Assembly: GCF_000346465.2 (NCBI RefSeq)
Contig: NC_034014.1
Coordinates: forward strand, 18,301,956-18,365,955
DNA: 64,000 nt
DNA from: Prunus persica
Lineage: Eukaryota; Streptophyta; Magnoliopsida; Rosales; Rosaceae
Reading direction: 5' to 3'
A program made the translations under genes and the position numbers. The notes under the pieces are model-generated. The model did not search any database. It saw only the letters and a program-made list of their open reading frames with translations, and had not been told where the DNA came from. Shown here one piece after another: positions 20,345 through 31,700 of this stretch. How positions within the stretch are numbered: position 1 is the stretch's first letter; the number at the start of each line of letters is the position of its first letter.

Positions 20345-21950
20345 TATTTATAGCTGGAAGTTTTGCCTCATGAAATTTGTTTGTTGTTTTAACTATACAT
20401 TTGATAACTTTATTTTATTTTGACAGTTACACTTGCAACCATATCATCATATGCCACCTGTTATCAATCGTTGGCTTGATATTTCCAACCTCAAAGCATT
20501 TAATTGGTATAGTCTATATCAAGATCACATTGACAATTGAAAAGAGCTTATCGGTTCATTTGATGTGCATCTTGATATTTATTGATCCCTTACTATTAGA
20601 TGTTTTGTCACAATAGTTTTATTTTCATCCGACCTATTGGGTTTTGTAAACTTTTATGAAGTTTTAAACATGAAGTATCCTTTGCTAATGGAGTCTAGTC
20701 CCGTAAAAAAAAAAGGTCTTAACTTGTAGGGCCTCTTAGATCGAAGTCCAAAAAGATTAGTTGTCATTGGGTTTAGTCCACGCGTTTTTGGTTTTAGATG
20801 TAGGTCCTTTGACATTTATTACTTTTTTTGTTGTGTCAATTTTACCCTTTGATGTAAATAAGGAAAACACATTGAAATATAAATTTAATGCATTATTTCC
20901 TTGTAATTGCATTTCAGAATTTAAATTTTGAATTATTTCCTTGATAAATTGTGTTACCTATAAGGTAGGAACATAAATTATAAGACTACCTATAAGTCAG
21001 ATACAAAAATAGACAAATAAAATTTTATGTCACCTATAAAAATTAGAACCTAAATTACACATTTTCGAAAATATGAAGAGAAAAAAAACACATATATACC
21101 TATGCAATAGGCAATAAGACAATATACCTACCCCGTAAACAAATGCTTTTTTTCTTTTGTCAAAACATTTAAAGTTCGAAAGAGCATGAATGTAGGTAAA
21201 AATGTGAATTTTGGGAAATGTTTGCTATATTTTCCTTTTCTATTCAATGTCAAACGTTGTAAATAGCTAATTATTATGACATGGATGACTATGATCCCAT
21301 TCAAGTCGAAAAGGGCAACATTGGAACAAAAAATAATTTTCAAAATAAATAAATAAAAAGATTACATCATAAAATACTAAAAAAGGAATGTAATCCTATG
21401 TGGCACAAAAGTCAAAGAACTTAAATCAAAGTCATCAAATCCGAGGATCAAACCCAACTCCTCAATGAGAATTTGAATCTATATCAACTTTTCTATAACT
21501 TAACTTGTATGTCAATAGTCTGAAGTTCAAACCCTACCACACACCTCTTTATCTGATTAGTTAACCTCTTTGTCTTAACTTTAGCTACGTAAATTTGGAC
21601 CAAATATTTTTGAATATTCATGGGTGAAGCTAGATAGGTACACCCTCATAGTAATAAGCATTTAACTATAATACAAGGGTTGGTTTAACAATGTTTGATA
21701 ATTGACCTTTTCCGTTGGGTAAAAAATAAATTAAGAGGTGTTGTGGTCATTGGTTTTCACTATCATCAGAAAACAAAACCAAACAAACTACAATTTCCCA
21801 TATGATGTAATCACATGATAAAAACAGCCTTGTGAAGACGACAAAATTCCATGTATACTACAAATATTGTTTAATGATTTAAGTATCAGAGTGAACAAAG
21901 AAAAATATGGGGTTTAAATAGAAAAACTCTTTTATTTTTTATTTTTTCTG
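20345..21950. other. AT-rich intergenic stretch
   Basis: There is no convincing gene. A frame-like piece at 20420-20640 with WLDISNLKAFNWYSLYQD could be a further fragment of the neighbouring MULE-type remnant, but I cannot confirm this. The remainder (20700-21950) is low-complexity AT-rich sequence. Confidence 0.4.
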
Positions 21951-21960
21951 CTAGGTGTGT

Positions 21961-22330
21961 ACACTACTACATTTTACAATTTGCGCGACGAATAGAATTT
22001 CGTCGTGCAAAGTACATTTTAGTCATACAAATTTCAGCGCGACAGAAACTTTGTCGTCCAAAGATCATGAAGAAAGACTTTGCGCGACAAAGTTTTTTCA
22101 TTGGTCGTGCAAGTTTTGTGCGACGAAAAGTATTGGTCGCACAAAGTTTTGCGAGACGAAAAACGAAGAAAAATATTGGTCGCGCAAAGTCTTGAAAAAA
22201 TTAATAATAAAAAACTAATTTTTTTAGACTTTTGCGCGACGAAATATTTTTTGTGTTTTAAAATTTTTTAATTAGAATAAACTAATTTAATAGTTTGCGC
22301 GATGAAATATTTTGTCGCGCAAGGTTTTTG
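21961..22330 (+). mobile_element. CACTA element terminus with GCGCGACGAA subterminal repeats
   Basis: CACTACTACATTTTACA at 21961 has the form of a CACTA (En/Spm) terminus. It is followed by about ten copies of TTTGCGCGACGAA or its inverse TTCGTCGCGCAAA with small variations, up to 22330. Such short repeats in both orientations are the transposase-binding subterminal regions of CACTA elements. I find neither the opposite terminus nor a transposase, so this is one end only, or a small non-autonomous copy whose other end has decayed. Confidence 0.7.
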
Positions 22331-23200
22331 ACTTTTTGTTTTATTGTTTCTTTAATATTAATTTTTTTCGAATTTTTACTTTTTAAATTTAATTTAATTG
22401 TATGATTTTTTTAATTATTTTAATTATAATTTATATTAATTTAATTATATTAAAAAAAAATTCAGATTTTCACTTTTTAAATTTAATTTAATTGTATGAT
22501 TTTTTTTAATTACTTTAATTTAAATTTGACATATTGAAAATAAAATTACATATGAAAAATAGTGATCAAATTATCTAATAAATAAATAATAAATTATTTT
22601 ATTTTACGATTTAAAATATAAATAAGGTTAAAGCTACTTAATAAATATATATACTATTCAATTTCTTAAGTGTTATACGTACAACATAAATAAATTTAAA
22701 GCTACTGAATTAATATATATATATATATATATACACACCATTCAACGATCCAACCGTCCATTGATCCCATGACGAGATTATCACAAATTCCCCAAGCCTG
22801 ATGAATCTGGCCGTCTGTTCTTCGTCGTAGTCCATCAAGATCAACACACAGCTTTTGCACTTGAAAACTTGTGTGAGGCTTCCATGGGAGCTCCTTTGCG
22901 TTGAACTGCTGCTCGTTGACATTGAGCTCCCTAGCTAAATGAAATTGATATAAAGAAAAAAGATAGGTCGAGGCTAAAAAGGAAAAATAATATTAATTTG
23001 AGAAGAAAAAGAGGACAACCTTAAATGGCAGAGTGATGAGAAAGTTGGTTGGCTTAATTTGGACGTCTTCTGTGTTACCATATGAGGATTTTGAATTTGG
23101 CTGGGGAGAAACAATGCATGGTTGCAAAATCTGACACAGTGCCACGTTGCATGGACACCACAGAACTTGCGCCATGTGAATTTAACCCGATAAATTTGTA
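22331..23200. other. AT-rich sequence and possible minus-strand exon remnant
   Basis: Sequence at 22340-22740 is AT-rich, with two partial copies of TTTTTAAATTTAATTTAATT and a (TA)n run at 22716-22735. The minus-strand frame at 22740-22922 (SSTQRSSHGSLTQVFKCKSC ... WDQWTVGSLNG) has more balanced composition and could be a gene fragment. I recognise no domain and see no complete gene around it. Confidence 0.3.
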
Positions 23201-23202
23201 TT

Positions 23203-24035
23203 TTGGTTCTTAAACTTAGACTTGATTTGCATTTTGATTCTTGAATTCACAAAATGCCTGATGTACTCCCTTAACTTCACTTTTGTTACCAGTGTTTGTC
23301 CTGTGTTACTTTTTCTGTCCAATTTAGGGACAAAGCAGTTGTTTACGTTCTTTCTAATGGGCATAAACATATCTTTACATTCACCCTCCTCTTTTCTTTT
23401 TCTTTTCTTTTTTTTTTTTTTTTTCAATTGATCTGGTCAAGATTGAGGAGATTGAGTTGGAGGACATATGTGGTGGGGTATTGGTTGAGAGGAAATACTT
23501 GTGGGGCATAGGTAGGGAAGATGTCGTGGTGTGGGAGAGGGCAGGTCAGGTGAAGGGGGATGGTCGTTGGTGGTGGACGGTGGGTTGGGTGCGATGAGAA
23601 GATGGGTGGGTCGGGAGGGAGGAAGGAAAGAGAGAGGTTTGTGTTGAAATATTTTTCTATTTAATTTTTTAATTTATTGTGAAAGGTATAGGTGGATTTT
23701 AAGGTTTTGAAAAGAAAAAAAAAGTAGTGGCTGAACTTCGATGTTTGATTGGTGTGAATAAAAAAACTTAAGGCAAATGGGTTTTGTTCTTTATTATTTG
23801 TTCTTTGTCCTTATGGTGTTGGATTGGAAATAGTGGATTTGGGTACAAAGTGGTGGTGGGTAACGTGGTTAGTGTGAGTAATGAGGGCTGGACCTGGATT
23901 TGAAGGGAAAATGTTACCTTTAAATTTAACAAATTTGATGACATGATCAATATTGCTAACGAAAATGGAGTTGATAGAGTAGTCATTTTATGAATTCGAT
24001 GACCAAAATGCAAATCGGGTCTAAATTCAAGAAAA
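23203..24035. mobile_element. Foldback element with about 80-bp inverted ends
   Basis: The left arm TTAGACTTGATTTGCATTTT matches TTAGACCCGATTTGCATTTT, the reverse complement of the right arm near 24025. The similarity continues through GAATTCACAAAATG / GAATTCATAAAATG. The interior is GT-rich (23500-23640) and has a T-run at 23409-23424. A related fragment lies at 24545-24660. Exact borders and target duplication are unclear. Confidence 0.65.
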
Positions 24036-24039
24036 TATT

Positions 24040-25560
24040 TAGTTCTTCTAATTTGATGGTTTTTTTTGTTGTTAACAATTTGATAGTTTTTAATATTTTA
24101 ATGAGAAAAAAAAAAGTATATATCAAATAATCAACCAGATGCAAGTCCCTGACCACTTTAAATTAACAAATATATATCAATCCCAACCCCATATATCTGG
24201 AATCAAAGGTAGATTAACCTGGTAAGTGAAATTCAAAGCTCAAGAGCATGGCTCAATTGGGCCATGTAGGCAAAAAGTCGTTAGATTTGACTGACAGCTC
24301 AAATTTGACCGGAAATTCTCTCCCATCACAAGTACGCCATGGTCAAGGTCATGCTGATTGTTGACTGAAAACCTCAATTTTTAATTAACTCAGAAGGCTT
24401 GTGCACAGAAAGAAGCGAGATGTGAGAGGCTTTTTGTTAGGTAGTTTGCATCAACGGACTAATTTCTTTTATGCAAGAATGAGTGTGATGTGTTTGTGTT
24501 TGTCCAAGAAAAAAGTGAGGGTTTTCCCATTGGAAAGAACGTAAATCTATTGTTTTGTTCCTAAATTTGATAGAAACGGGATACATGACTAATACTGCCA
24601 ACGAAAGTGAAGTTTAAAAACTACAAAGACATATAATTAAGTTCGAGAAAAGTCAACTTTATAGTCATGAATCCAAGTCAAGTAAATTCCTTCTAAATTT
24701 TCCAGCAAACAATTCCTCAGCAAGCTTTCTTTCTCGTCTTTTATTTCTTTGTTTCTTTAGTAGACTTTTAGTTTAAACAATGATACATTATTCTAACTGA
24801 AGATTATACTTTCTTTGGGCACTACGTTATAGGTGATGACTGTCAAGAAAATTGTTTGATATCAGTCAGGAACCTTTGAATTCTGCTCATTTGACCTTGT
24901 TGGTTAGTCTTTTATGCAGTTCCATGTTCAAGTCTCACGTTGAACACTTCATAAATCTAGTCATTATATACTAGCCACCTGATTACTTGACATGGTCTTG
25001 CCTTGCACTCTACGCTATCATCAATTCTTCTTTCTTTTGGTTTTTTTTTTTTTTAATTTTTAAAAAGAGACATTTTACAGAAAACGAGATTCGAATTCAA
25101 GTACGAAGAGCAAACGCACTACTGTAGTCAATTGACCAAACCCATATGTGCTAGCACGCATTTGTTAATTCTAGTATAGTTAACGTGTGCTTTATCGCTT
25201 TACATTTACCAAGAAAGTTTCCCTTAGAAAAATATATATGGGAAAATTTCCTTTAAACCCCAAATATGGTTTAAAGGTATTAATTCTGGTCTAAGATATG
25301 GTTCAAGGGTATTAATTTTGTTATGAGGCATGGTCCCAAGGTATTAATTTATGTTAGGCAAAATCAAGTGATTTGATTAAACTTAACAAAAAAATACAAA
25401 AAACTAATCCAACTGGTTCATCAAATGTGGATTTGGAGAGATTTCTCTTGGATTATTTAATCCAATTTGGTACCTACACGTGTATTATATGCGTGCTTAT
25501 TATACCAATCTCTTCGGAATTAATAAAAGACCCACTTCCACTTTGATCTTCCATTTTCAT
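24040..25560. other. Intergenic region upstream of the dehydrogenase gene
   Basis: No gene is recognised. It contains a fragment related to the foldback element (24545-24660), a SINE-like repeat (25045-25150) and the promoter side of the gene at 25602. Two close repeats of GGTATTAATTTT/CTGGT occur at 25270-25345. Confidence 0.4.
25045..25150 (-). repeat. SINE-like repeat
   Basis: On the minus strand GGTCAATTGACTACAGTAGT (A-box-like) precedes TTGAATTCGAATCTC (B-box), with an A-rich tail at the 25045 side. It looks like a tRNA-derived SINE related to the copies at 12190 and 35285. Confidence 0.5.
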
Positions 25561-25601
25561 CAAACACCTTCAAAAACAAGATCGATCCCAGAAAAACCCA
25601 G

Positions 25602-27885
25602 ATGGAATTCTGCGGGCAGCAAGTGGTTCTGATCAGTGGGTGCTCCCAAGGAGGCATAGGCCATGCCCTGGCACGTGCGTTTGCTGCAGAGGACTGTCTG
25701 GTGGTGGCTACGAGCAGGTCACTGAGCTCCATGGCTGACCTTCAGGAGGACCCAAGGTTGTTTTTACAAGAGCTGGATGTGGTTTCAGATGAGAGTGTGG
25801 ATCATGTGGTGTCTAGTGTTTTGGAGAAGTACGGCCGAATTGATGTGCTGATCAACAATGCTGGGGTTCAATGTGTTGGTCCACTTGCAGAAGTCCCTCT
25901 CTCTGCTCTGCAAAACACTTTTAATACCAATGTTTATGGTATTGAAAGGACACTCTTTACTCTCTTTCAGTATATTCTCTTTTGGCTCCATTGTTTCCAG
26001 TTTTGTCCTTAACATTCATCTACTTGCTAATGGTGATTTCTTTTTGCTTGTCATTCTGTTTGTGTTGTTTGTCGCCTGCTTTTTTATAAATAGCTATATG
26101 GGTTTTTGCTCAAATTGCTGTTGAGGGTAAAGGGAGAATTGACAAATCCAAACAAATCCACTTGTGTGGTCTCCAAAATTTTCCTTTATTAACTGCCAAG
26201 CAGGTCTGTTATCCAGTGGCTTGTTTGGTCTAAAATTTGCTGCATATCATTCTCTTACACATGTGAGCCTTTAGCTATAACATATCAGTTTTCAATTGTT
26301 CTCATTCTAATTTGAGCATATGCCCAAAAACTTATCAAAAATACACAAACCCTATGTCTCTCACACTCTCTACTGAAAACCAGAGAAACTCAGCAAAAAT
26401 TTGAAGGCACCACAACACACCCTTTAGGCAATTACTGATTGACATCATCCTCAGAAATTTTTTGATCAAATCGTATTGGATTAATGAGCTTGTTAAAGCT
26501 TTGCAGAGGTTCTGTATAAAACAGGAATTTTGTCATTAGTTTGCCAACCTTTATTTTCCTACTAAATGTGGCACTGGAGCTTAACTGGTCTTCTAATGCA
26601 ATGAAGCACATGGGCAGTATCTTCTACATAGGCTTTCAGAATGATTTTATAAATTTCATTTATATTCAATCGTCTCATGCAGTGATGCCAGCACATTTTT
26701 CATTTGTCTTCCTTAGCATTTTCCTTAGTTTGTTCTCAAGATGATTGATTGCATATGTACTCTTTTTGTGACTATGGTTTAAGGTTCCATGAGGTTGATA
26801 CAAGCTGTTGTCCCTCACATGGCATCAAGGAAAAAGGGAAAGATTGTAAATCTTGGAAGTGTTACTGTTTTGGCCCCTGGACCATGGGCTGGTGGTTACA
26901 CAGCATCCAAAGCTGCTCTTCAAGCACTTTCTGATTCTTTAAGGTTTGTGCATCCCCATATCGCTTGTGGTTCGTATTACATACCTGTTTTATTCTCAGT
27001 TTAAACTTTGGTTCATATATAATTACATCAAAAGAATACTCTGGTTCGTATCTAGTAGTGTTCCCCCTTTCATCTCATAAAAATTGAAAATTGGTGCTTG
27101 GATAAAACTCTTCTGAGTTATTTCAATGTTAGGAAGTGACTAGTTCTTATGAAAGGAATAAGCAGCATCAACAAAATTCCTGTTGAAAATGTTAGAAGAT
27201 ATGTGACAAAAGGAAATTTCCTAAATTCCTAGCCATTTGTTTTAAATGATTATTTTGTCTAAAATTTTGTTGTATTGATTTCGGCATGCAATTCAATCAA
27301 AATGATGGGTGTACAAGTTTAAGACTAGGAACAACATAGATTGTAATTAATGTTTTGTTTTTGCAAAGGAATGATCTCTGCCCCATCTAACATCTGGTTG
27401 TGGGAATGTCAGATATACTTTTCTTAAAATTCTTGCTGGTTGACATGCCACTTAAATTTACTAATTCTGTACAGCTTTGTCATCTTTGATTGTTTTCTTT
27501 TCCCCTTTTATGATTACTAATTATCCGCAAAATATCCATGTTTATTAGATTGGAACTCAGGCACTTTGGGATCAATGTAATCACTGTTGTACCTGGAGCT
27601 ATTAGGTCAAATATTGGAAATTCTGCTTTAGCCGGCTACAACCAGATGCCTGAATGGAAATTATATAAACCTTTTGAAGCAGCAATCCGCGCTAGAGCAA
27701 CTATGTCACAAGGACCCCATTCAACCTCTGCCGAAGAGTTTGCAAAGAGGACTGCGGCTGCCATTCTGAAGGAGAATCCACTAGCTTGGTTCTCCTATGG
27801 CCACCACTCTACCATTTTCGCAATCTTGTATCATCTGCCACTGTTCATAAGGGATTTTGTCATGAAGAAAGCAATGAAATGTTGA
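25602..27885 (+). CDS. Short-chain dehydrogenase, acyl-dihydroxyacetone phosphate reductase-like
   Basis: There are three coding exons: 25602-25938, 26784-26943 and 27549-27885, giving 277 residues with phases that match exactly (donors ATG|GTATTG and AAG|GTTTGT). Classical SDR features are present: the nucleotide-binding SGCSQGGIG at residues 12-20, INNAG near 84, catalytic Ser138 and the YTASK motif with Tyr151 and Lys155. The [11 protein letters not shown] form and the hydrophobic C-terminal segment ([15 protein letters not shown]) fit the AYR1-like group. Those enzymes use NADPH to reduce 1-acyl-dihydroxyacetone phosphate or related keto-lipids at membranes. The actual substrate is not shown by sequence. 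From memory, the Arabidopsis counterpart neighbours the orthologue of the next gene, which supports the call. Confidence 0.9.
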
Positions 27886-27899
27886 GCTCCTACATTCTT

Positions 27900-28760
27900 T
27901 ATGGTTTTGTTTCCTAATAGTTTTGTCTGTGTGCTCAAAGTACATGTATCAAGATCGCCTTATACATGAAGAAAGCATCATGTTCGTTAATAACGTAACA
28001 GGTTACAAGTGAAAAATATTTCCATGTGTGATTTATGTATCTTCCTTCACCTCAGTAGTGCATATGAATAATGTTATATTTGGTAAAAGAGCTTGGCCAA
28101 TGCCTAGCAATCGGTTCATGATTGCATTTGATTTGAGTTTCACTGCCTAGTATAAGTTGTGTTTGTGGAAAGATAATCATGGAGATTTGAATAGGATGGT
28201 ATGCAAATGAGCTCTATTTGATCAAATTCTTCAAATCTGTTCAGAATCTCTTTTTCTTCTACTTGCACAGATAAGATTTAAGGTCCTTCAACTTTCAACT
28301 ACAAACAATTTCGAGATATGCTGTGGGTTGTAGATATGCATCATAAGAACCTGATTAAGTTGCTTTGCTGCAGTGGGTAGGAGATATCCAGATTCCAGGA
28401 GTGTACAAACAATTTTGTAGGGTGTGCTTGATCATTTCTAATACAAGCTTGGAGTAACCTTCAACTACGATGTTTGGCTATAATAATTATCCAAAAATAT
28501 TGTTGGGAAAATGATATGGATATTTATCCGACCGATTAAATTTATATTGGATCCTAAAAGCGAAAATGCTGACCCCAGAAATTAGAGCCAAAATGCTGAT
28601 CTCAGAAGAAACGAAAAAAAAAAACACAAAGCCGCACAAATGAATAAACAAAAATTTTGATCTCGGCACAAAATGTTTTTTTCCTCAAAATTTCACATTG
28701 GTTACACTTCCTACCTAAGTTATGCAAATTTCACATTGGTTATACTGTCTACCTAAATAA
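27900..28760. other. Short intergenic region between convergent genes
   Basis: The dehydrogenase (+) and the CID gene (-) end towards each other. The stretch holds their 3' ends and shows no gene or clear repeat, apart from a direct repeat of AATTTCACATTGGTTA at about 28688 and 28729. Confidence 0.5.
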
Positions 28761-28767
28761 TTCTAAT

Positions 28768-31700
28768 TCACTGAGAATTATGAGGATGACCGTAATACAC
28801 CATTCCAGGTGGCTGAAGTGGTCGGAAACTAGGAGCTGGAGGTTGCTGAGTTAAGGGTATTGGTTGCTGCTGGGTAATTTGTACGGCCTGTTGATTCATT
28901 TGCAATGGCTGTTGAGTCAAAGGCACCATTGGACTCACCATATGAGGCGGGGGAGGTGGTGGTCCTAGAGGCAAAGGTGGAATGCTCCCATAACCATATG
29001 AGCTCATGACCCCTCCTGCTGGCTGTAAATATTGTTGGGAGGGTGGGTTTGGAAGCATGTGAAATTGACCTTGAGAGGTGGGGGCTTGATTCTGAGGTTG
29101 GGGAACCAATGCTGATTGGTATGAATGGTTTGGCGGCACAGCAGGCGGCTGTGCTGAAATAAAAACATTGGCATCTGAAACTGGTATGGACCTTTCAGGT
29201 TTGGACATTGAATCAGTCCCCGAACTCTTGGGCATGGATGTGAATGAATTTGAAGACGTGGAGGGCTTTGTCAGACCAGCGTTCTTCGCTTCTTCAGCAG
29301 CGAAAGTAGAAAGAACAGAAGTCATAATCAATTGAGAAGAACTAGAAGCAGCAAGCTTGTCTGCAACCAAAGCTGCAATGGCTGCAGCTGATTTCCTAGG
29401 TGTTTGTCCCCCTTTAGAATTTCCATCAGTCGGTGGACTAGTCGCACTTGATGGTTTAAATACATAGTCTTCATCATTGAGTCGCTTCCGCATGTTCGTG
29501 GCTTCTTCTGCCTGTGCCTGTGCTACCTACACTTGTCAAAATATATCAGCTTAGCAGTCGGATGATCCATTGGTCAAATGTTACTATAATGAAGCTAAAT
29601 AATAGTTATCCCTATATCTGTACCTACTGCAGACAAATAGAGAACTAATGACTTCGAGAGCAAGACTCGTATTCTTTACTTGACACAACACAACAAGACA
29701 CATGTTAAATTATCAAGGTCCAATAAATTAGGGGGGCAAAAGATAGTAGACTTGGAACTTATCACAACAATTTTATATCATCATGTCAAATGCTTTGATG
29801 TACTAGATAATTTATTTTGCATGATCTCATAATCACAACGAAAGAATTAAAAACTAGCTTGAGATCCATGCAACACTTGCAAGTATGATATTAAGAGTGG
29901 GAATTGAATGCATCTATTAGCACAAAGTTCACTGAAAATTTGAGATGATACAATTGGACTAGACAGCGTACATGTTTGTCCATGACCAACTAAACATGCT
30001 CTGGCCTAGTGTAGGGTCATGCAACAACAAAGTCTTTCTCAGAACCGTAACAACAGTAACAGGAGAGCTGGTCATCATCACACACAAAAGTCCCAATGCC
30101 AAAATTCTCCTCCATAAAGGCAAGCCACTGTAATGTAAAGCCCATTATATGTTTATAAGAATACTGGACTTCCATTATAATGAATGGTATTGACAAAAGA
30201 GCAAATGTCCTGAACTTGTACTAACCAATAGCACTCCTACAGCAAAAGTCTCGTAAGAGGCTCAGAACCAAATCTCAAGGTTTGTTAGACAACTTTTGTT
30301 ATTTTTTATTTTTTATTTTTTTAGCTTTCACTTATACATGCTTTGAAAATTTCCCCAATTCAGCAACTTCTGCTGTAATGGAAATTAAGGCCATTTCTCA
30401 AGCACAGCAACAGTTGTAACAGCTACCACAGCTGCCCTCAATTTTTAGCACCAACTTGCATGTATTTTGAAAAAAATTACATTGACTCATCAACTAACAG
30501 TTCACTAATAATCAAACCAACATGAAAATTAAGAAGCGTTGCAACAGTTTTGACCATGGGTGGCAATTTGGTATGTCAAAGCAGGTTAGGGCATGCCCAC
30601 TTATGCGTTACCCACTACCCTAAATACATGGACAGGACACGGACACAATGTGGCGTTTCTGTCTGACTAGTGATTGTTCAACCCAATTCACACCTGAATG
30701 TATATTCCAAGAAAAGTAAAAAAAACGTTTTTTGAAGACCTTCCTATTGAGAGGGACGATAACATACTAAACTCACACACACCACACGGATGCTAGGACT
30801 CGAACCCAGGACCTTTCCTGAGGGAGGAATTGCTCCAAACCACTACACTAGTGGGTCCTTCAAAGAAAAAAATGTGAAGTTTTTAAAGTTCAGTTAAGGC
30901 AGAAATTGCATTCCTTCTCTACTCTGTTCTCCAGTTTATCAGTCGTCAAGCAAACCACCATATGTAATTACAAAATTTCACAAAATCCCTTGATGTTAGG
31001 TTTAAATAACTAACTTCATCTTCTAAAGTCCTAAAGATGTGAGCTAGCTCCCAGCGACCTTTGGTTAGGAGACAGCCCAGATCTGGGTTCAACTTTAGTA
31101 ACTAACAAAAATGGAAGGAAATTACACCACGAGGGGAAAAATAACACAGAAAACCAAAGATCAATAGCCACTTCCCTTCTCCACTGACACTATATCATTC
31201 TGGTTGTCTCTTGCCCAAGTAAGACACTTAATCCAAAAGGATAACGATGAGAAGGTTGTATCCTGTTTTCATTTTGGTCTTCCCAGAAACTTGTACCTGT
31301 CTATGGAAGAGGAGAGTAACTCGTTTGGTTTGGATGTTAAATGACAAAATTTTGGCACCCCTTCTTGTAACAGTTTCCAGTGGCCAAGTGGATGTTACCT
31401 TATAATTTACCAAAGAAGAGGCAATATAGCATTCTAAATCATGAAAATACAATGTGCCACATAACTATCCAACAATCTTCCAGTACACACTATGGCATGA
31501 TGATCAAAGGTAAAATTTTATAACATGCAAACACTCCATCTCATAAAACTTTAAACAAAAGCAGGGAAAAAAAACACGAACAACAACAAGAAGAAGAATT
31601 TATTGAAAGATTCAATCATTAGAGACATACCTGCATATGAGTCCGAACATTCTCCAGTTCAGATTCCTGACAAAGTTTCCAGAAAGTTAGCAGAAGCGTA

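Noticed and set aside
23222..23511. Plus-strand frames in the foldback element
   Set aside because: They read through a T-run and transposon arms; there is no conserved sequence.
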